From: Sphaerimonospora sp050942215
GTDB lineage: Bacteria > Actinomycetota > Actinomycetes > Streptosporangiales > Streptosporangiaceae
DNA: 64,000 bases
NCBI RefSeq assembly: GCF_050942215.1
Contig: NZ_CP192056.1
Span: forward strand, 6,412,003-6,476,002
Direction: 5' to 3'
Shown here: positions 52,392 through 61,084 of the stretch, piece after piece
How the letters are laid out: every line of letters begins with the position of its first letter
How positions within the stretch are numbered: position 1 is the first letter of the stretch
Notes under the pieces: model-generated
Databases searched by the model: none
Told to the model about the DNA's origin: nothing
Seen by the model: only the letters and a program-made list of their open reading frames with translations
Program-made: the position numbers and the translations under genes

Positions 52392-52486
52392 CCCGCCTGT
52401 CCGCCTCGCCGTACGGCAGAGCCGACCGGGAATGCGGGGGCGATCCCTGCGGTTGGAACCCACCACACACATCAAGGAGAGTTACC

Positions 52487-52810
52487 TTGGGCGCCATCAA
52501 GAGCGTGACCGACGCCACCTTCGAGGCGGAGGTCCTCAAGAACGACAAGCCCGTCCTCGTCGATTTCTGGGCCGAGTGGTGCGGCCCCTGCCGCCAGCTC
52601 GCCCCCATCCTGGAGGAGATCGCGACGGAGCATGCGGAGAAGCTGACGATCGTCAAGCTGAACATCGACGAGAACCCGCGGACGCAGCGCGACTACAACG
52701 TGCTGCAGATCCCGACGATGAACGTCTACAAGGGCGGGGAGGTCGTGAAGCAGATCATCGGCGCCAAGCCGAAGGCGATGCTGCTCCGCGATCTCGAAGA
52801 CGTCCTCTGA
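52487..52810 (+). CDS. trxA: Thioredoxin
   Basis: 107 residues from a TTG start with AAGGAG upstream. Redox site WCGPC in LVDFWAEWCGPCRQLAP, cis-Pro in LQIPTMNVY. Normal length. Second gene of the trxBA unit; in mycobacteria the next gene is cwlM, which is absent here. Confidence 0.97.
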   Translation: MGAIKSVTDATFEAEVLKNDKPVLVDFWAEWCGPCRQLAPILEEIATEHAEKLTIVKLNIDENPRTQRDYNVLQIPTMNVYKGGEVVKQIIGAKPKAMLLRDLEDVL

Positions 52811-52855
52811 CGGGAGTCCGCTGCCGACGCGCCGCGTTTACCGCGGCGACATCTG

Positions 52856-52903
52856 GAAGCCCCCTCTCGCCGACGGCACCGTACCGCCGGTAAGGGGGGC
52901 TTC
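52856..52903 (+). terminator. trxBA terminator
   Basis: GAAGCCCCC and GGGGGGCTTC pair across an inner stem (CGGCACCGTACCGCCG), followed by GTCGTTT. It lies 46 bp after the trxA stop. Confidence 0.82.
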
Positions 52904-53087
52904 GTCGTTTCCGCCCGAGTCCGCGTGGGCCACGTGCCGCGGCCCACGGTCAGGAGGCGCGGCGCGGGACGGGCGCCGAGCCCACGTGGCCGAGCGTCAC
53001 GGCCACTCCAGGGGGTCAGGTGGCCGGACGCCGACCGCCACGACCCACGAGACGTGACAGCAGGCGGGGCAGGGGGCTGAGAGCGCC

Positions 53088-53705
53088 TCAGACCGGCCGC
53101 AGGGCCCGCTCCGGCGACATCGATCCCAGCAGCCTCTCCAGGGCCACCTCGACGTCCTCACGCCAGGAGACGGCCGTCTTGAGCTCCAGGCGCAGCCGGG
53201 GGAAGCGCAGGTGGGGCCGTACGGTCTTGAACCCCACTGACAGCAGGTATTCGGCGGGCAGCACGCAGCCCGGCTGCTCCCACTTCAGATCGCCGAAGGC
53301 CTCGATCGCGCGCACGCCGCGGCGGATGAGATCCTTGGCGACCCCCTGGACCAGCATCCGGCCGAGCCCGCCGCCGGAGAACTCGGGAATGATGTGCGCC
53401 GTCATCAGCAGCACGGCGTCCGAGCTCACCGGCGAGGTCGGGAACGCCACCGAGCGCGGCACGTAGAGCGGCGGGGCATAGAGCACGAAGCCGGCGGCCA
53501 CCCCGTCCACATAAGCGATTTTCCCGCAGCTCCCCCACTCCAGCAGGGTCGCGGAAATCCACGCCTCTTTCTCCAGGGCCGAGTCGCCGACCTCCGTCGC
53601 GCGCTCGCCGCTCACCGGGTCGAGCTCCCAGAACACGCAGCGCCTGCACCGGCGGGGCAGATCATCGAGATTGTCGAGAGTGACGTTGACCAGCCGACGC
53701 GACAC
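53088..53705 (-). CDS. GNAT-family N-acetyltransferase
   Basis: 205 residues from GTG 53705 (SRRLVNVTLDNLDDLPRRCRRCVFWELDP, a conserved actinobacterial opening with CxxC). The acetyl-CoA loop is IIPEFSGGGLGRMLVQGVAKDL and a Cys-rich start is unusual for GNATs. Equivalent genes sit near the parB region in other actinobacteria. The substrate is unknown. Frames upstream of this start overlap the divergent promoter region and are not supported. Confidence 0.85.
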   Translation of the reverse strand: MSRRLVNVTLDNLDDLPRRCRRCVFWELDPVSGERATEVGDSALEKEAWISATLLEWGSCGKIAYVDGVAAGFVLYAPPLYVPRSVAFPTSPVSSDAVLLMTAHIIPEFSGGGLGRMLVQGVAKDLIRRGVRAIEAFGDLKWEQPGCVLPAEYLLSVGFKTVRPHLRFPRLRLELKTAVSWREDVEVALERLLGSMSPERALRPV

Positions 53706-54006
53706 GTGAAGCCCCAATCCCCGCCCAGGAGTCTTGCCGGAAAAGCGCACGAACACGGCGTCTCCAGCTCGCATCGTAACCCAGCGATCGGGTCCGGGCG
53801 GGGAGCCGACGCGATCGCCCCCTGTGTCCGTGTTCCGTACGTTCCCTTTTCCGAAGGGGCGAATGCCGAACGCGAGGATGGGAACTCCGCACATCAGTGG
53901 CACAGGAGGGCCACCAGAGGAGCCGTTAACCGTCAATACCCTGTTGTTATCGGCGTGCCGCGCTACCGTAATCTGGATTTCTCGGCTATGTGATCGGAGG
54001 TGGACC
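53706..54006. other. Divergent promoter region
   Basis: 301 bp between the GNAT gene and the aminotransferase gene. Promoter-like hexamers lie near 53964 on the plus strand. No gene or notable repeat is seen. Confidence 0.5.
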
Positions 54007-55332
54007 GTGGATCAAGAGCTTGATCGCGGTCAGACGAACGCGCCCCACGGGTCGCGCATTGACGCCTATGTCGATCGGTACGCCGCCCGGGCAGCCGGGA
54101 TGGTCGCCTCCGAGGTCCGAGCTCTTTTCGCCGTCGCTTCGCGGCCCGAGGTGGTCTCGCTCGCCGGCGGCATGCCGTACGTCACGGCCCTTCCCCTCGA
54201 CCTGGTCGGCGATCTGGTCGCCGATCTGGTCTCCAAGCGGGGCGCCGTCGCCCTGCAGTACGGCGGCGGCCAGGGCGACCCGGGACTGCGCGAGCAGATC
54301 TGCGAGGTCATGCGGCTGGAGGGCATCGAGGCCGGCCCCGACGACGTGGTCGTCACGGTCGGCTCGCAGCAGGCCCTCGACCTGATCACCCGCATCTTCA
54401 TCGACCCGGGCGACGTGGTGCTGGCCGAGGGGCCGTCGTACGTCGGCGCGCTCGGCACGTTCAGCGCATACCAGGCCAAGGTGGTCCACGTCTCGATGGA
54501 CGACCAGGGCCTCGTCCCAGAGACCCTCGCGCAGACCATCTACGCACTGCAGGCCGCCGGGAACCGCATCAAGTTCCTCTACACGATCCCCACCTACCAG
54601 AACCCGGCGGGCGTCACGCTCAACGAGGTGCGCCGCCGCCAGGTTCTGGAGATCTGCCGGCGGGCCGGCGTGCTCGTCGTGGAGGACAATCCGTACGGAC
54701 TCCTCGGTTTCGACGGGGAACCGCTGCGCGCGATGCGGGCGGACGACGCCGACGGCGTGGTGTACCTCGGCTCGTTCTCCAAGACCCTCGCCCCCGGCTT
54801 CCGGGTGGGCTGGGCGCTCGCTCCGCACGCGGTACGCGAGAAACTGGTCCTGGCCATGGAGTCCGCCGTGCTGTCGCACTCGACCTTCACCCAGCTCGCG
54901 GTCGGGCAGTATCTGGCCACCCAGCCCTGGCGGGAGCAGATCAAAACGTTCCGCGAGCTCTATCGCGAGCGGCGCGACGCGCTCCTCGGCTCGCTCGAGA
55001 TGCTCATGCCGCCCGGCTGTTCGTGGACCCGCCCCGGTGGCGGGTTCTTCGTATGGATGACCCTTCCCGAAGGCCTCGACTCGAAGGCGCTGCTGCCGCG
55101 GGCGATCGCCGAGCGGGTCGCTTTCGTGCCCGGGACGGGCTTCTACGCGGACGGCGGCGGCGCGCGGCACATGCGTCTGTCGTACTGCTATCCGCAGCCC
55201 GATCGCATCCGGGAGGGCGTACGTCGTCTCGCCGGTGTGATCGAACAGGAACTGCGTCTGCGGGACACGTTCGGCACCGGAGCGATTACCTCGCGCACGG
55301 GCGTCGACACGCCCGGCCCCGACCTCGCCTGA
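54007..55332 (+). CDS. PLP-dependent aminotransferase (class I, MocR/2-aminoadipate type)
   Basis: 441 residues from GTG 54007 with GGAGGT upstream. Fold type I: substrate/PLP motifs VVSLAGGMPYVTALP, VGSQQALDLITRIFIDPGD, NPAGVTLN, VVEDNPYGLL, and the PLP lysine in YLGSFSKTLAPGFRVGW. Similar to LysN/2-aminoadipate aminotransferases but without the GntR DNA-binding domain of MocR. The physiological substrate cannot be told. It precedes the D-Ala-D-Ala ligase-like gene, separated by a hairpin. Confidence 0.9.
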   Translation: MDQELDRGQTNAPHGSRIDAYVDRYAARAAGMVASEVRALFAVASRPEVVSLAGGMPYVTALPLDLVGDLVADLVSKRGAVALQYGGGQGDPGLREQICEVMRLEGIEAGPDDVVVTVGSQQALDLITRIFIDPGDVVLAEGPSYVGALGTFSAYQAKVVHVSMDDQGLVPETLAQTIYALQAAGNRIKFLYTIPTYQNPAGVTLNEVRRRQVLEICRRAGVLVVEDNPYGLLGFDGEPLRAMRADDADGVVYLGSFSKTLAPGFRVGWALAPHAVREKLVLAMESAVLSHSTFTQLAVGQYLATQPWREQIKTFRELYRERRDALLGSLEMLMPPGCSWTRPGGGFFVWMTLPEGLDSKALLPRAIAERVAFVPGTGFYADGGGARHMRLSYCYPQPDRIREGVRRLAGVIEQELRLRDTFGTGAITSRTGVDTPGPDLA

Positions 55333-55437
55333 GACCGGGATCGGGTACGGCGCCCGCCGCTCCAGGCGCACCGACGCCGCGACCGTCAAGGCTCGACCGG
55401 ACGGCGCGGTGTCCGGGGTGGTGCGTCTTCAGGCTGG

Positions 55438-55464
55438 GGAGCCGACGGCACTGTCATCGGCTCC
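55438..55464 (+). terminator. Hairpin after the aminotransferase gene
   Basis: GGAGCCGA and TCGGCTCC pair around an 11-nt loop about 105 bp after the stop. No clear T-run follows, so strength is uncertain. Confidence 0.55.
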
Positions 55465-55627
55465 TCCGTCCGGGCCCCCGCGGAGATGTCGAGCCCGCGA
55501 GGAACCTTCGTGGGGGGTGGAGCAGGCGCCGCCCCCGGGCGAAACGACGGGGGCGGAAGATTGGCGGGAGGGGCACTAGCCTGTTGAGGCTGACCGTACC
55601 CGACCCAGCAGTGAGAAAGGGCTCCTG

Positions 55628-56653
55628 GTGAGCGAGTCGACGATGATTCCGTATGCCGTCTCCACGCGTCCGCGCCCCGCCGCTCCGGACGGAGGCCGGA
55701 GCACGAGCGATCTCGGACACGTGCTCATCCTCGCCGGTGGGCTCTCCTACGAGCGCGAGGTCTCGATCCGTTCCGGCCGCCGCGTGGCCGAGGCGCTCCG
55801 CGCCACGGGGGTGGACGTGGAGACTCGCGACACCGACGCCGCCCTCGTGCCCGCCGTGCTGGCCGACCCGCCGGACGCCGCTTTCGTCACCCTGCACGGC
55901 GGCGCGGGGGAGGACGGGGCCATCCGGACCGTGTTGGAACTCCTCGGCGTACCCTACGTTGGTGCGACCCCGGACGCCTGCCACATCGCGTTCGACAAGC
56001 CCACCGCCAAGGCGGTCGTCGCCTCGTGGGGCCTGAACACCCCCGCCTCGGTCGCGCTGCCCAAGGAGACCTTCCACGACCTGGGCGCGTCGGCCGTGCT
56101 CGGGCGGATCGTCGACCGCCTCGGGCTGCCGCTCTTCGTCAAGCCCTCGCGAGGCGGATCGGCTCTCGGTGCGTCCATCGTGCGCGGCTCCGAGGAACTT
56201 CCCGCCGCCATGGTCGGCTGTTTCGCGTACGGAGACACCGCACTCATCGAGAAGTACGTCCAGGGCGTCGAGGTGGCCGTCTCCGTCGTGGACCTGGGCG
56301 ACGGACCCGTCGCCCTGCCACCGGTGGAGATAGTGCCGGACCGCGGCGTCTACGACTACGCCGCACGCTACACAGCGGGCCACACCGAGTTCTTCGCACC
56401 CGCCCGGCTGACGGAGGAGGAGACCGAGGCCTGCGCCGCCATGGCGGTCACCGCGCATACGGCGCTCGGACTGCGCGACATCTCCCGCACCGACCTCATC
56501 GTCGACACCACCGGCCGGCCGTACTTCCTTGAGGTGAACGTGGCGCCCGGCATGACCGAGACGTCGCTCCTGCCGATGGCCGCCGAGGCGGCCGGACGCG
56601 ATCTCGGCGCCCTCTGCCGCGGCCTCCTGGAGATCGCCGTCCGACGCGGCTGA
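55628..56653 (+). CDS. D-alanine--D-alanine ligase family protein
   Basis: 341 residues, ATP-grasp. N-terminal domain motif LILAGGLSYEREVSIRSGRRVAEAL, VTLHGGAGEDGAIRTVLELLGVPYVG, central LPLFVKPSRGGSALG, and metal/ATP motif FLEVNVAPGMTETSLLP are all intact. Start GTG 55628. The housekeeping ddl usually lies elsewhere with murC-type genes, so this may be a second ligase; activity and acceptor residue are not determined. parS sites begin 33 bp after its stop. Confidence 0.9.
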   Translation: MSESTMIPYAVSTRPRPAAPDGGRSTSDLGHVLILAGGLSYEREVSIRSGRRVAEALRATGVDVETRDTDAALVPAVLADPPDAAFVTLHGGAGEDGAIRTVLELLGVPYVGATPDACHIAFDKPTAKAVVASWGLNTPASVALPKETFHDLGASAVLGRIVDRLGLPLFVKPSRGGSALGASIVRGSEELPAAMVGCFAYGDTALIEKYVQGVEVAVSVVDLGDGPVALPPVEIVPDRGVYDYAARYTAGHTEFFAPARLTEEETEACAAMAVTAHTALGLRDISRTDLIVDTTGRPYFLEVNVAPGMTETSLLPMAAEAAGRDLGALCRGLLEIAVRRG

Positions 56654-56685
56654 CACGCCCGCTGTTCTCGGCCGGCCCGCCCGCT

Positions 56686-56699
56686 GTTTCACGTGAAAC
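56686..56699. promoter_or_regulatory. parS site 1
   Basis: GTTTCACGTGAAAC, a perfect palindromic ParB-binding site, in the intergenic region after the Ddl-family gene. Confidence 0.95.
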
Positions 56700-56910
56700 G
56701 CCGGACGCCGAGAGATCTGAGCCGAAGGGCGCCGTGCCGGGTACGGCGATGGCGGATCGCGTCCGCACCGGAGGGCGCACCGTGCCGCCGGCCACTCCGA
56801 GCCCGTCCAACCGCTCGGCAGGTCGAGCGTCCAGTCCGGTCGCCACGAGAACGGGCGGTCGACATCGCCTCTTCCTTTCGCGGGCATCTGCCCCCGCGTG
56901 TGACCGCCGT

Positions 56911-56924
56911 GTTTCACGTGAAAC
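56911..56924. promoter_or_regulatory. parS site 2
   Basis: GTTTCACGTGAAAC, perfect match, 225 bp from site 1. Confidence 0.95.
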
Positions 56925-57004
56925 AGCTCGCGTATCAGGGAGCGTTTCGAGGCGCTGTCCATCGCGCGTGTAGACCCAGATGGATGCACCACAGGGCCGA
57001 GGAG

Positions 57005-57026
57005 CCCGTAGCGGAGCCTACGGGCG
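57005..57026 (-). terminator. Hairpin downstream of parB
   Basis: GCCCGTAG and CTACGGGC pair around a 6-nt loop; on the plus strand GGCTTTCC follows. It can serve the ddl-side transcript or parB from the other side. Confidence 0.5.
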
Positions 57027-57298
57027 GCTTTCCAGCTTGGCCGCGTAATCGCTGTTGAGATTTCCCCGGCCACACCGAGGTTTCGAGCCGGTGAGGGCAT
57101 TCCGCGGGCGGGGTGAGAACGGCGGCGTCCAAGGCCCCGCGAAGACCTCGAGCCTGCGACGAATCTCCGCGGGGTGGAGCAGGCGCCATCTGGGGCACGC
57201 GCAGCAGAACACGACTTAGGAACACGATCTGGCGTGGTGCCCGGCGAACCGTGGCCGGTCTTCGTCGTCAGGGAACGACGCGGACGGTGCAGGTTCGG

Positions 57299-58270
57299 CT
57301 ATTCGTCGGAGAGGTCGCGCATCGCGTTCGCGGCCTCGGGGGCCATCGTGTCGATGATGCGCTCCAGATCGTCGATGGTGGAGAACTCCACCACGATCCG
57401 ACCCTTGCGGCGGCCGAGATCGACCTTCACCCGCGTCTCGAAGTGATCCGACAGGCGGTCGGCGAGCGTCCGCAGGGCGGGTGCGACCGGCTGCTTCGCC
57501 CGAGGCTTGCGAGGCGCCGGTCCGGCCGTCGCCTCGCCCAGCGCCACGATCTCCTCGACGGTCCGGACGGACAGTCCCTCCGCGACGATCCGGCTCGCGA
57601 GCCGGTCCATCGCCGCCGGATCGTCGAGCGTAAGCAGCGCCCGTGCGTGCCCCGCGCTGATGGTGCCGGCCGCGAGACGGAGCTGGACGTTGGATGGGAG
57701 GTTGAGCAGGCGCAGTGTGTTGGTGATGTGCGACCGAGACCTGCCGACCTTCTTGGCGAGCACCTCATGGGTAGCGCCGAAGTCGTCGAGGAGCTGCCGG
57801 TAGGCCGCCGCCTCCTCCAGCGCGTTGAGCTGCTCGCGCTGGAGGTTCTCGATGAGCGCCTCGCGCAGCATCTCATCGTCCTGAGTGCTCCGTACGATGG
57901 CCGGCACCCGATCGAGCCCGGCCAGCTTGGAGGCCCGCCACCGCCGCTCTCCCATGATGAGCTCGAAGCCGCCGTCTGCCCCCGTGGCTCTGACGACCAC
58001 CGGCTGGAGCAGGCCGACCTCCTTGATCGACGAGGCCAACTCCTCCAGGCGCTCATCGTCGAATACATCGCGGGGCTGGCGCGGGTTGGGGGAGATCGCG
58101 GTGATCGGGATCTCCTGGAAGTACGCCCCTTCGACCGGCTTCAGGCCCGAATCCGCGGTTCTCGCTGAGGGGACACTCGGTGCGCTCGCCGGCGCCTCCG
58201 GATCGATGATCGGCGCCGTGGGGATGAGAGCCCCAAGTCCCTTGCCCAGTCCCCGACGTTGCTGACTCAC
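57299..58270 (-). CDS. parB: Chromosome partitioning protein ParB
   Basis: 323 residues from GTG 58270 (SQQRRGLGKGLGALIP, the actinobacterial opening). ParB CTPase domain with ISPNPRQPRDVFDDERLEELASSIKEVGLLQPVVVR and GERRWRASKLAGL. HTH domain with THEVLAKKVGRSRSHITNTLRLLNLP, then a C-terminal dimerisation domain. GGGAG lies upstream. It binds the four parS sites seen here. Unusually, 818 bp of repeat-rich DNA separate it from parA. Confidence 0.96.
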   Translation of the reverse strand: MSQQRRGLGKGLGALIPTAPIIDPEAPASAPSVPSARTADSGLKPVEGAYFQEIPITAISPNPRQPRDVFDDERLEELASSIKEVGLLQPVVVRATGADGGFELIMGERRWRASKLAGLDRVPAIVRSTQDDEMLREALIENLQREQLNALEEAAAYRQLLDDFGATHEVLAKKVGRSRSHITNTLRLLNLPSNVQLRLAAGTISAGHARALLTLDDPAAMDRLASRIVAEGLSVRTVEEIVALGEATAGPAPRKPRAKQPVAPALRTLADRLSDHFETRVKVDLGRRKGRIVVEFSTIDDLERIIDTMAPEAANAMRDLSDE

Positions 58271-58441
58271 CGCTGCTCCCTTACCCACCCGCGATACATC
58301 CGCGACATCCGCACAGAAGGCGGTGCCCAGCGTCCCAATTCTTGGCTGGAACACCGGGCACTCCACGCACACCAGGAGAGGTTACCGCTGCGGAAGCTCC
58401 TTCATGGGCATCGCGACCACAGCGGGACGCTCCGGCTCCTC

Positions 58442-58455
58442 GTTTCACGTGAAAC
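58442..58455. promoter_or_regulatory. parS site 3
   Basis: GTTTCACGTGAAAC, perfect, about 170 bp upstream of the parB start. Confidence 0.95.
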
Positions 58456-58557
58456 AGCCCGGCGGCACCGGTCAGGAGGTGTCCCGTGACTGGTTACCGT
58501 GACGACGACCGCCGGATGATGGTGCGCTTGTCCACCGCTGGCGTTCACCCGGAGGCA

Positions 58558-58681
58558 GGGAGGGAGCGAGGACCGCACACGAAGACCCGCGAAAGCGGGC
58601 TTCGCAGCGGACCGGAGCTTCCTCCCGGCGCAGCGACCGGACCCTCGCAGGAATCTCCGCGGCCCGCGAGAAACTCACGTG
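58558..58681 (+). repeat. Copy A of the hairpin/GGAGC dispersed repeat
   Basis: 124 bp repeated at 58916-59039 with only a few differences. It contains a hairpin, CGAAGACCCGC-GAAA-GCGGGCTTCG, and ends CGGCCCGCGAGAAACTCACG. An inverted shorter copy lies at 15527-15622. Confidence 0.92.
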
Positions 58682-58835
58682 AACGGAGGGATCGGGCCCC
58701 GCTACGGGCTCCTCCTCCGCCTTGCGATGCGCCGCTCTGACCTGCGCCTCTTCGACTGCGTTGCGTACAGACGCGCCTTCGGGCAGACCCTGACGGTAGC
58801 GATCCACCGGAGAGCCGGTCAGGTAACCGCCATAC

Positions 58836-58929
58836 GGAGGGAGGGAGGGAGGGAGGGAGCGGAGCGGGAGGGAGCGGAGCGGGAGGGAGCGGAGCGGAGC
58901 GGGAGGGAGCGGAGCGGGAGGGAGCGAGG
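58836..58929 (+). repeat. GGAGG/GGAGC pentamer tract
   Basis: About 90 bp built of GGGAG and CGGAG units in tandem (GGAGGGAGGGAGGGAGGGAG, then GGAGCGGGAG repeats). It abuts copy B; shorter versions precede copies A and C. Its length is likely to vary between strains. Confidence 0.93.
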
Positions 58930-59039
58930 ACCGCACACGAAGACCCGCGAAAGCGGGCTTCGCAGCGGACCGGAGCTTCCTCCCGGCGCAGCGACCGGAC
59001 CCTCGAAGGAATCTCCGCGGCCCGCGAGAAATTCACCTG
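58916..59039 (+). repeat. Copy B of the hairpin/GGAGC dispersed repeat
   Basis: Direct duplicate of copy A at a 358-bp offset; the hairpin and the right end are the same, with changes at three or four positions. It ends 50 bp from the parA stop, so its hairpin may also terminate parA. Confidence 0.92.
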
Positions 59040-59088
59040 TGTGAAGGGACCGAAGCCGTGGCGGCGGTGACGATGCCCGACCGATGCT

Positions 59089-60027
59089 CTACGCCTCGGC
59101 CAGAGCCGCGGCGCGGTAGGCGATCTCCCTTGCCGCGTCGCTGTACGCCATGGCGCCGCTGGAGCCCGGATCGTAGGTCACGACCGACTGACCATAGCTG
59201 GGCGCCTCCGAGACGCGGACGCTCCTCGGAATGACCGAGCTGAGCACGGTGTCGCCGAAGTGCGATCGCACCTCATCGGCCACCTGAGCCGCGAGCCTCG
59301 TGCGCCCGTCGTACATCGTCAGCAGGATCGTCGAGACCGCCAGCGTCGGATTCAGATGAGCCCGCACCAGCTCGACGTTCTTCAGCAGCTGGCTGAGCCC
59401 TTCCAGGGCGTAGTACTCGCACTGGATGGGGATGAGCACCTCCTGCGCCGCCGCCATCGCGTTCACGGTGAGCAGCCCGAGGGAGGGAGGGCAGTCGATG
59501 AGGATGTAGTCGAGCTCCATGGCGTCGAACGCACCGAGCGCTCGCTTCAGCCGGGTCTCCCGCCCCACCATCGGCACCAGCTCGATCTCCGCACCGGCCA
59601 GATCGAGGGTCGCCGGCGCGCAGAAGAGGTTCGGCATCTCGGGAACCGGCTTGACGATCTCGGACAGCGGCAGGTCGTCGACGAGCACCTGGTAGACCGA
59701 CGGCATCCCGGCACGATGCTCGGTGGCCAACGCCGTGGAGGCGTTGCCCTGCGGGTCAAGGTCGACCACAAGTACACGCTGTCCGTGCATGGACAGGGCC
59801 GCGGCCAAGTTCACGGCGGTGGTGGTCTTGCCCACTCCGCCTTTCTGGTTGGCCACGGTCATCACCCGGCACCTGGGCGGCCGCGGCCACTCCCCTTCCC
59901 TGCGTGTCGAGTAACCGACGGAAGGCGCAGCCGCCTGCGGGGATGCGGCTGTTTCACGTGAAACCACAGAACTCAGAGCCTCTCGTACCAGCGGCGAATC
60001 GTCAGAACCAAGGGGGGTCTGGGACAC
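59089..60027 (-). CDS. parA: Chromosome partitioning ATPase ParA (Soj)
   Basis: 312 residues from GTG 60027. Deviant Walker A NQKGGVGKTTTAVNLA, Walker B DYILIDCPPSLGLLTVNA, and VVDLDPQGNASTALA are canonical. An N-terminal extension of about 55 residues precedes the ATPase fold and includes VSRET, encoded by an in-frame parS site. The ribosome-binding site is weak (AAAGGACG). Partner of ParB in origin segregation. Confidence 0.95.
   Translation of the reverse strand: MSQTPLGSDDSPLVREALSSVVSRETAASPQAAAPSVGYSTRREGEWPRPPRCRVMTVANQKGGVGKTTTAVNLAAALSMHGQRVLVVDLDPQGNASTALATEHRAGMPSVYQVLVDDLPLSEIVKPVPEMPNLFCAPATLDLAGAEIELVPMVGRETRLKRALGAFDAMELDYILIDCPPSLGLLTVNAMAAAQEVLIPIQCEYYALEGLSQLLKNVELVRAHLNPTLAVSTILLTMYDGRTRLAAQVADEVRSHFGDTVLSSVIPRSVRVSEAPSYGQSVVTYDPGSSGAMAYSDAAREIAYRAAALAEA
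59951..59964. promoter_or_regulatory. parS site 4, inside parA
   Basis: GTTTCACGTGAAAC, perfect, within the parA reading frame where it encodes VSRET. Confidence 0.95.
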
Positions 60028-60194
60028 ATATGTCGTCCTTTCGACCGGTGAAGCAGCGCGACCCGGCCAACCGACGCCCGACGGACGACCTGTTGTCGCG
60101 ATCTCCCAGGGTAGGGCGAGAGGACTCTCCGGCCAACCCAGACCGGCCGTCACTCCGGACGTCACTTCGGACGACACCAGACCCGGCACGACGC

Positions 60195-60920
60195 TCACCT
60201 CTTCCGTCGCCGCCGACCACCCGCAACCGGGGATCGTCCGGCGACCACGCGGACGAGTGTGGCCGGCGGATCGACCCTACCGCGCCCCACCGTAACAAGC
60301 TCGACCGATCTGGCCCCAGAGGATTTCACCTGCGATTTCGCCGCCTCGATCTCCTCGGCGGCCCGTTCCCCCTTCATCGCCAGCAGTTCCCCGCCTTCGC
60401 GGAGCAGCGGCATCGACCAGGCGAGTAAACGGTCGAGTGGGGCCACGGCCCGTGCGGTCGCCACATCGAAGACCCGCTTGCGCGCCAGCTCCTCGGCCCG
60501 GCCGCGAAGCACCTCGACGTTGTCGAGTCGCAGTGCCTCGACGCACTCGGACAGGAAGGTGGTGCGGCGCAGCAGCGGCTCAAGCAGCGTCACCCGCACA
60601 TCGGGCCGGACGATCGCCAGGACCAGACCGGGCAGTCCGGCGCCGGACCCGATGTCGACCAACGCCGCATCGGGAGGAACGGCCTCTGCCACGACCGCAC
60701 AGTTCAGCAGGTGCCGGTCCCAGATCCGGGGCACCTCACGCGGGCCAAGCAGTCCGCGGACCACGCCCGGCCCGGCCAGGATCTCGGCGAACGTCCGCGC
60801 CCGCTCCATCGCCTCACCGGGAAAGACCACCCGGGCCACCTCAGGTGGCTCCGGCAGTGGAGCCGGCTCATGCGGTTGGGGCAGCTCGGGTGGCCCAGAC
60901 AGCTCGTTGCTCTCCGTCAT
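60195..60920 (-). CDS. rsmG: 16S rRNA (guanine-N7)-methyltransferase RsmG
   Basis: 241 residues from ATG 60920 (GTG 60923 also possible). Class I SAM methyltransferase: ALVDIGSGAGLPGLVLAIVRP, LLEPLLRRTTFLSECVEAL, and KRVFDVATARAVAPLDRLLAWSMPLLREGGELLAMKG. Methylates G527 of 16S rRNA, the site linked to low-level streptomycin resistance. A Pro-rich N-terminus of about 30 residues precedes the fold. Lies 167 bp before parA. Confidence 0.96.
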   Translation of the reverse strand: MTESNELSGPPELPQPHEPAPLPEPPEVARVVFPGEAMERARTFAEILAGPGVVRGLLGPREVPRIWDRHLLNCAVVAEAVPPDAALVDIGSGAGLPGLVLAIVRPDVRVTLLEPLLRRTTFLSECVEALRLDNVEVLRGRAEELARKRVFDVATARAVAPLDRLLAWSMPLLREGGELLAMKGERAAEEIEAAKSQVKSSGARSVELVTVGRGRVDPPATLVRVVAGRSPVAGGRRRRKR

Positions 60921-61000
60921 CACTCAACTCATTCAGAAACGCTCTCGGCCAAGGGTAGTGGTCCCCTACCTGCCGATGCGTGTGGACGTACAGGATGAGG

Positions 61001-61036
61001 AAAGCCGCCGGTCCGTTGGAGTGGACCGGCGGCTTT
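61001..61036 (-). terminator. Terminator between jag and rsmG
   Basis: AAAGCCGCCGGTCC, loop of 8 nt, GGACCGGCGGCTTT: a perfect 14-bp stem. It splits the rnpA-yidC-jag unit from rsmG-parA-parB. Confidence 0.88.
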
Positions 61037-61084
61037 CCGTGGGTGCGAAGTTGTGCGTGCCGGGGGTGGTGCAGGAGACGCGGT

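Larger units (their letters stand above)
56654..57298. other. ddl-parB intergenic region with two parS sites
   Basis: 645 bp between convergent genes. It holds parS sites at 56686 and 56911 and a terminator-like hairpin at 57005-57026. Small reading frames here have poor codon bias and no ribosome-binding sites, so no gene is called. The sequence GAATCTCCGCGG at about 57160 recurs in the parA-parB repeat. Confidence 0.6.
58271..59088. other. Repeat-rich parA-parB intergenic region
   Basis: 818 bp, much longer than the usual close parAB spacing. It holds parS site 3, two direct repeat copies, a GGAGC pentamer tract and, between the copies, a minus-strand stretch that could be a gene remnant (58690-58835). 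Confidence 0.75.

Noticed and set aside
56935..57225. 96-codon frame in the ddl-parB gap
   Set aside because: Weak codon bias, no start signal, and it overlaps a hairpin.
58472..58936. 154-codon frame across the parA-parB repeats
   Set aside because: Most of it is translated repeat and pentamer tract; only a middle piece could be a remnant, reported separately.
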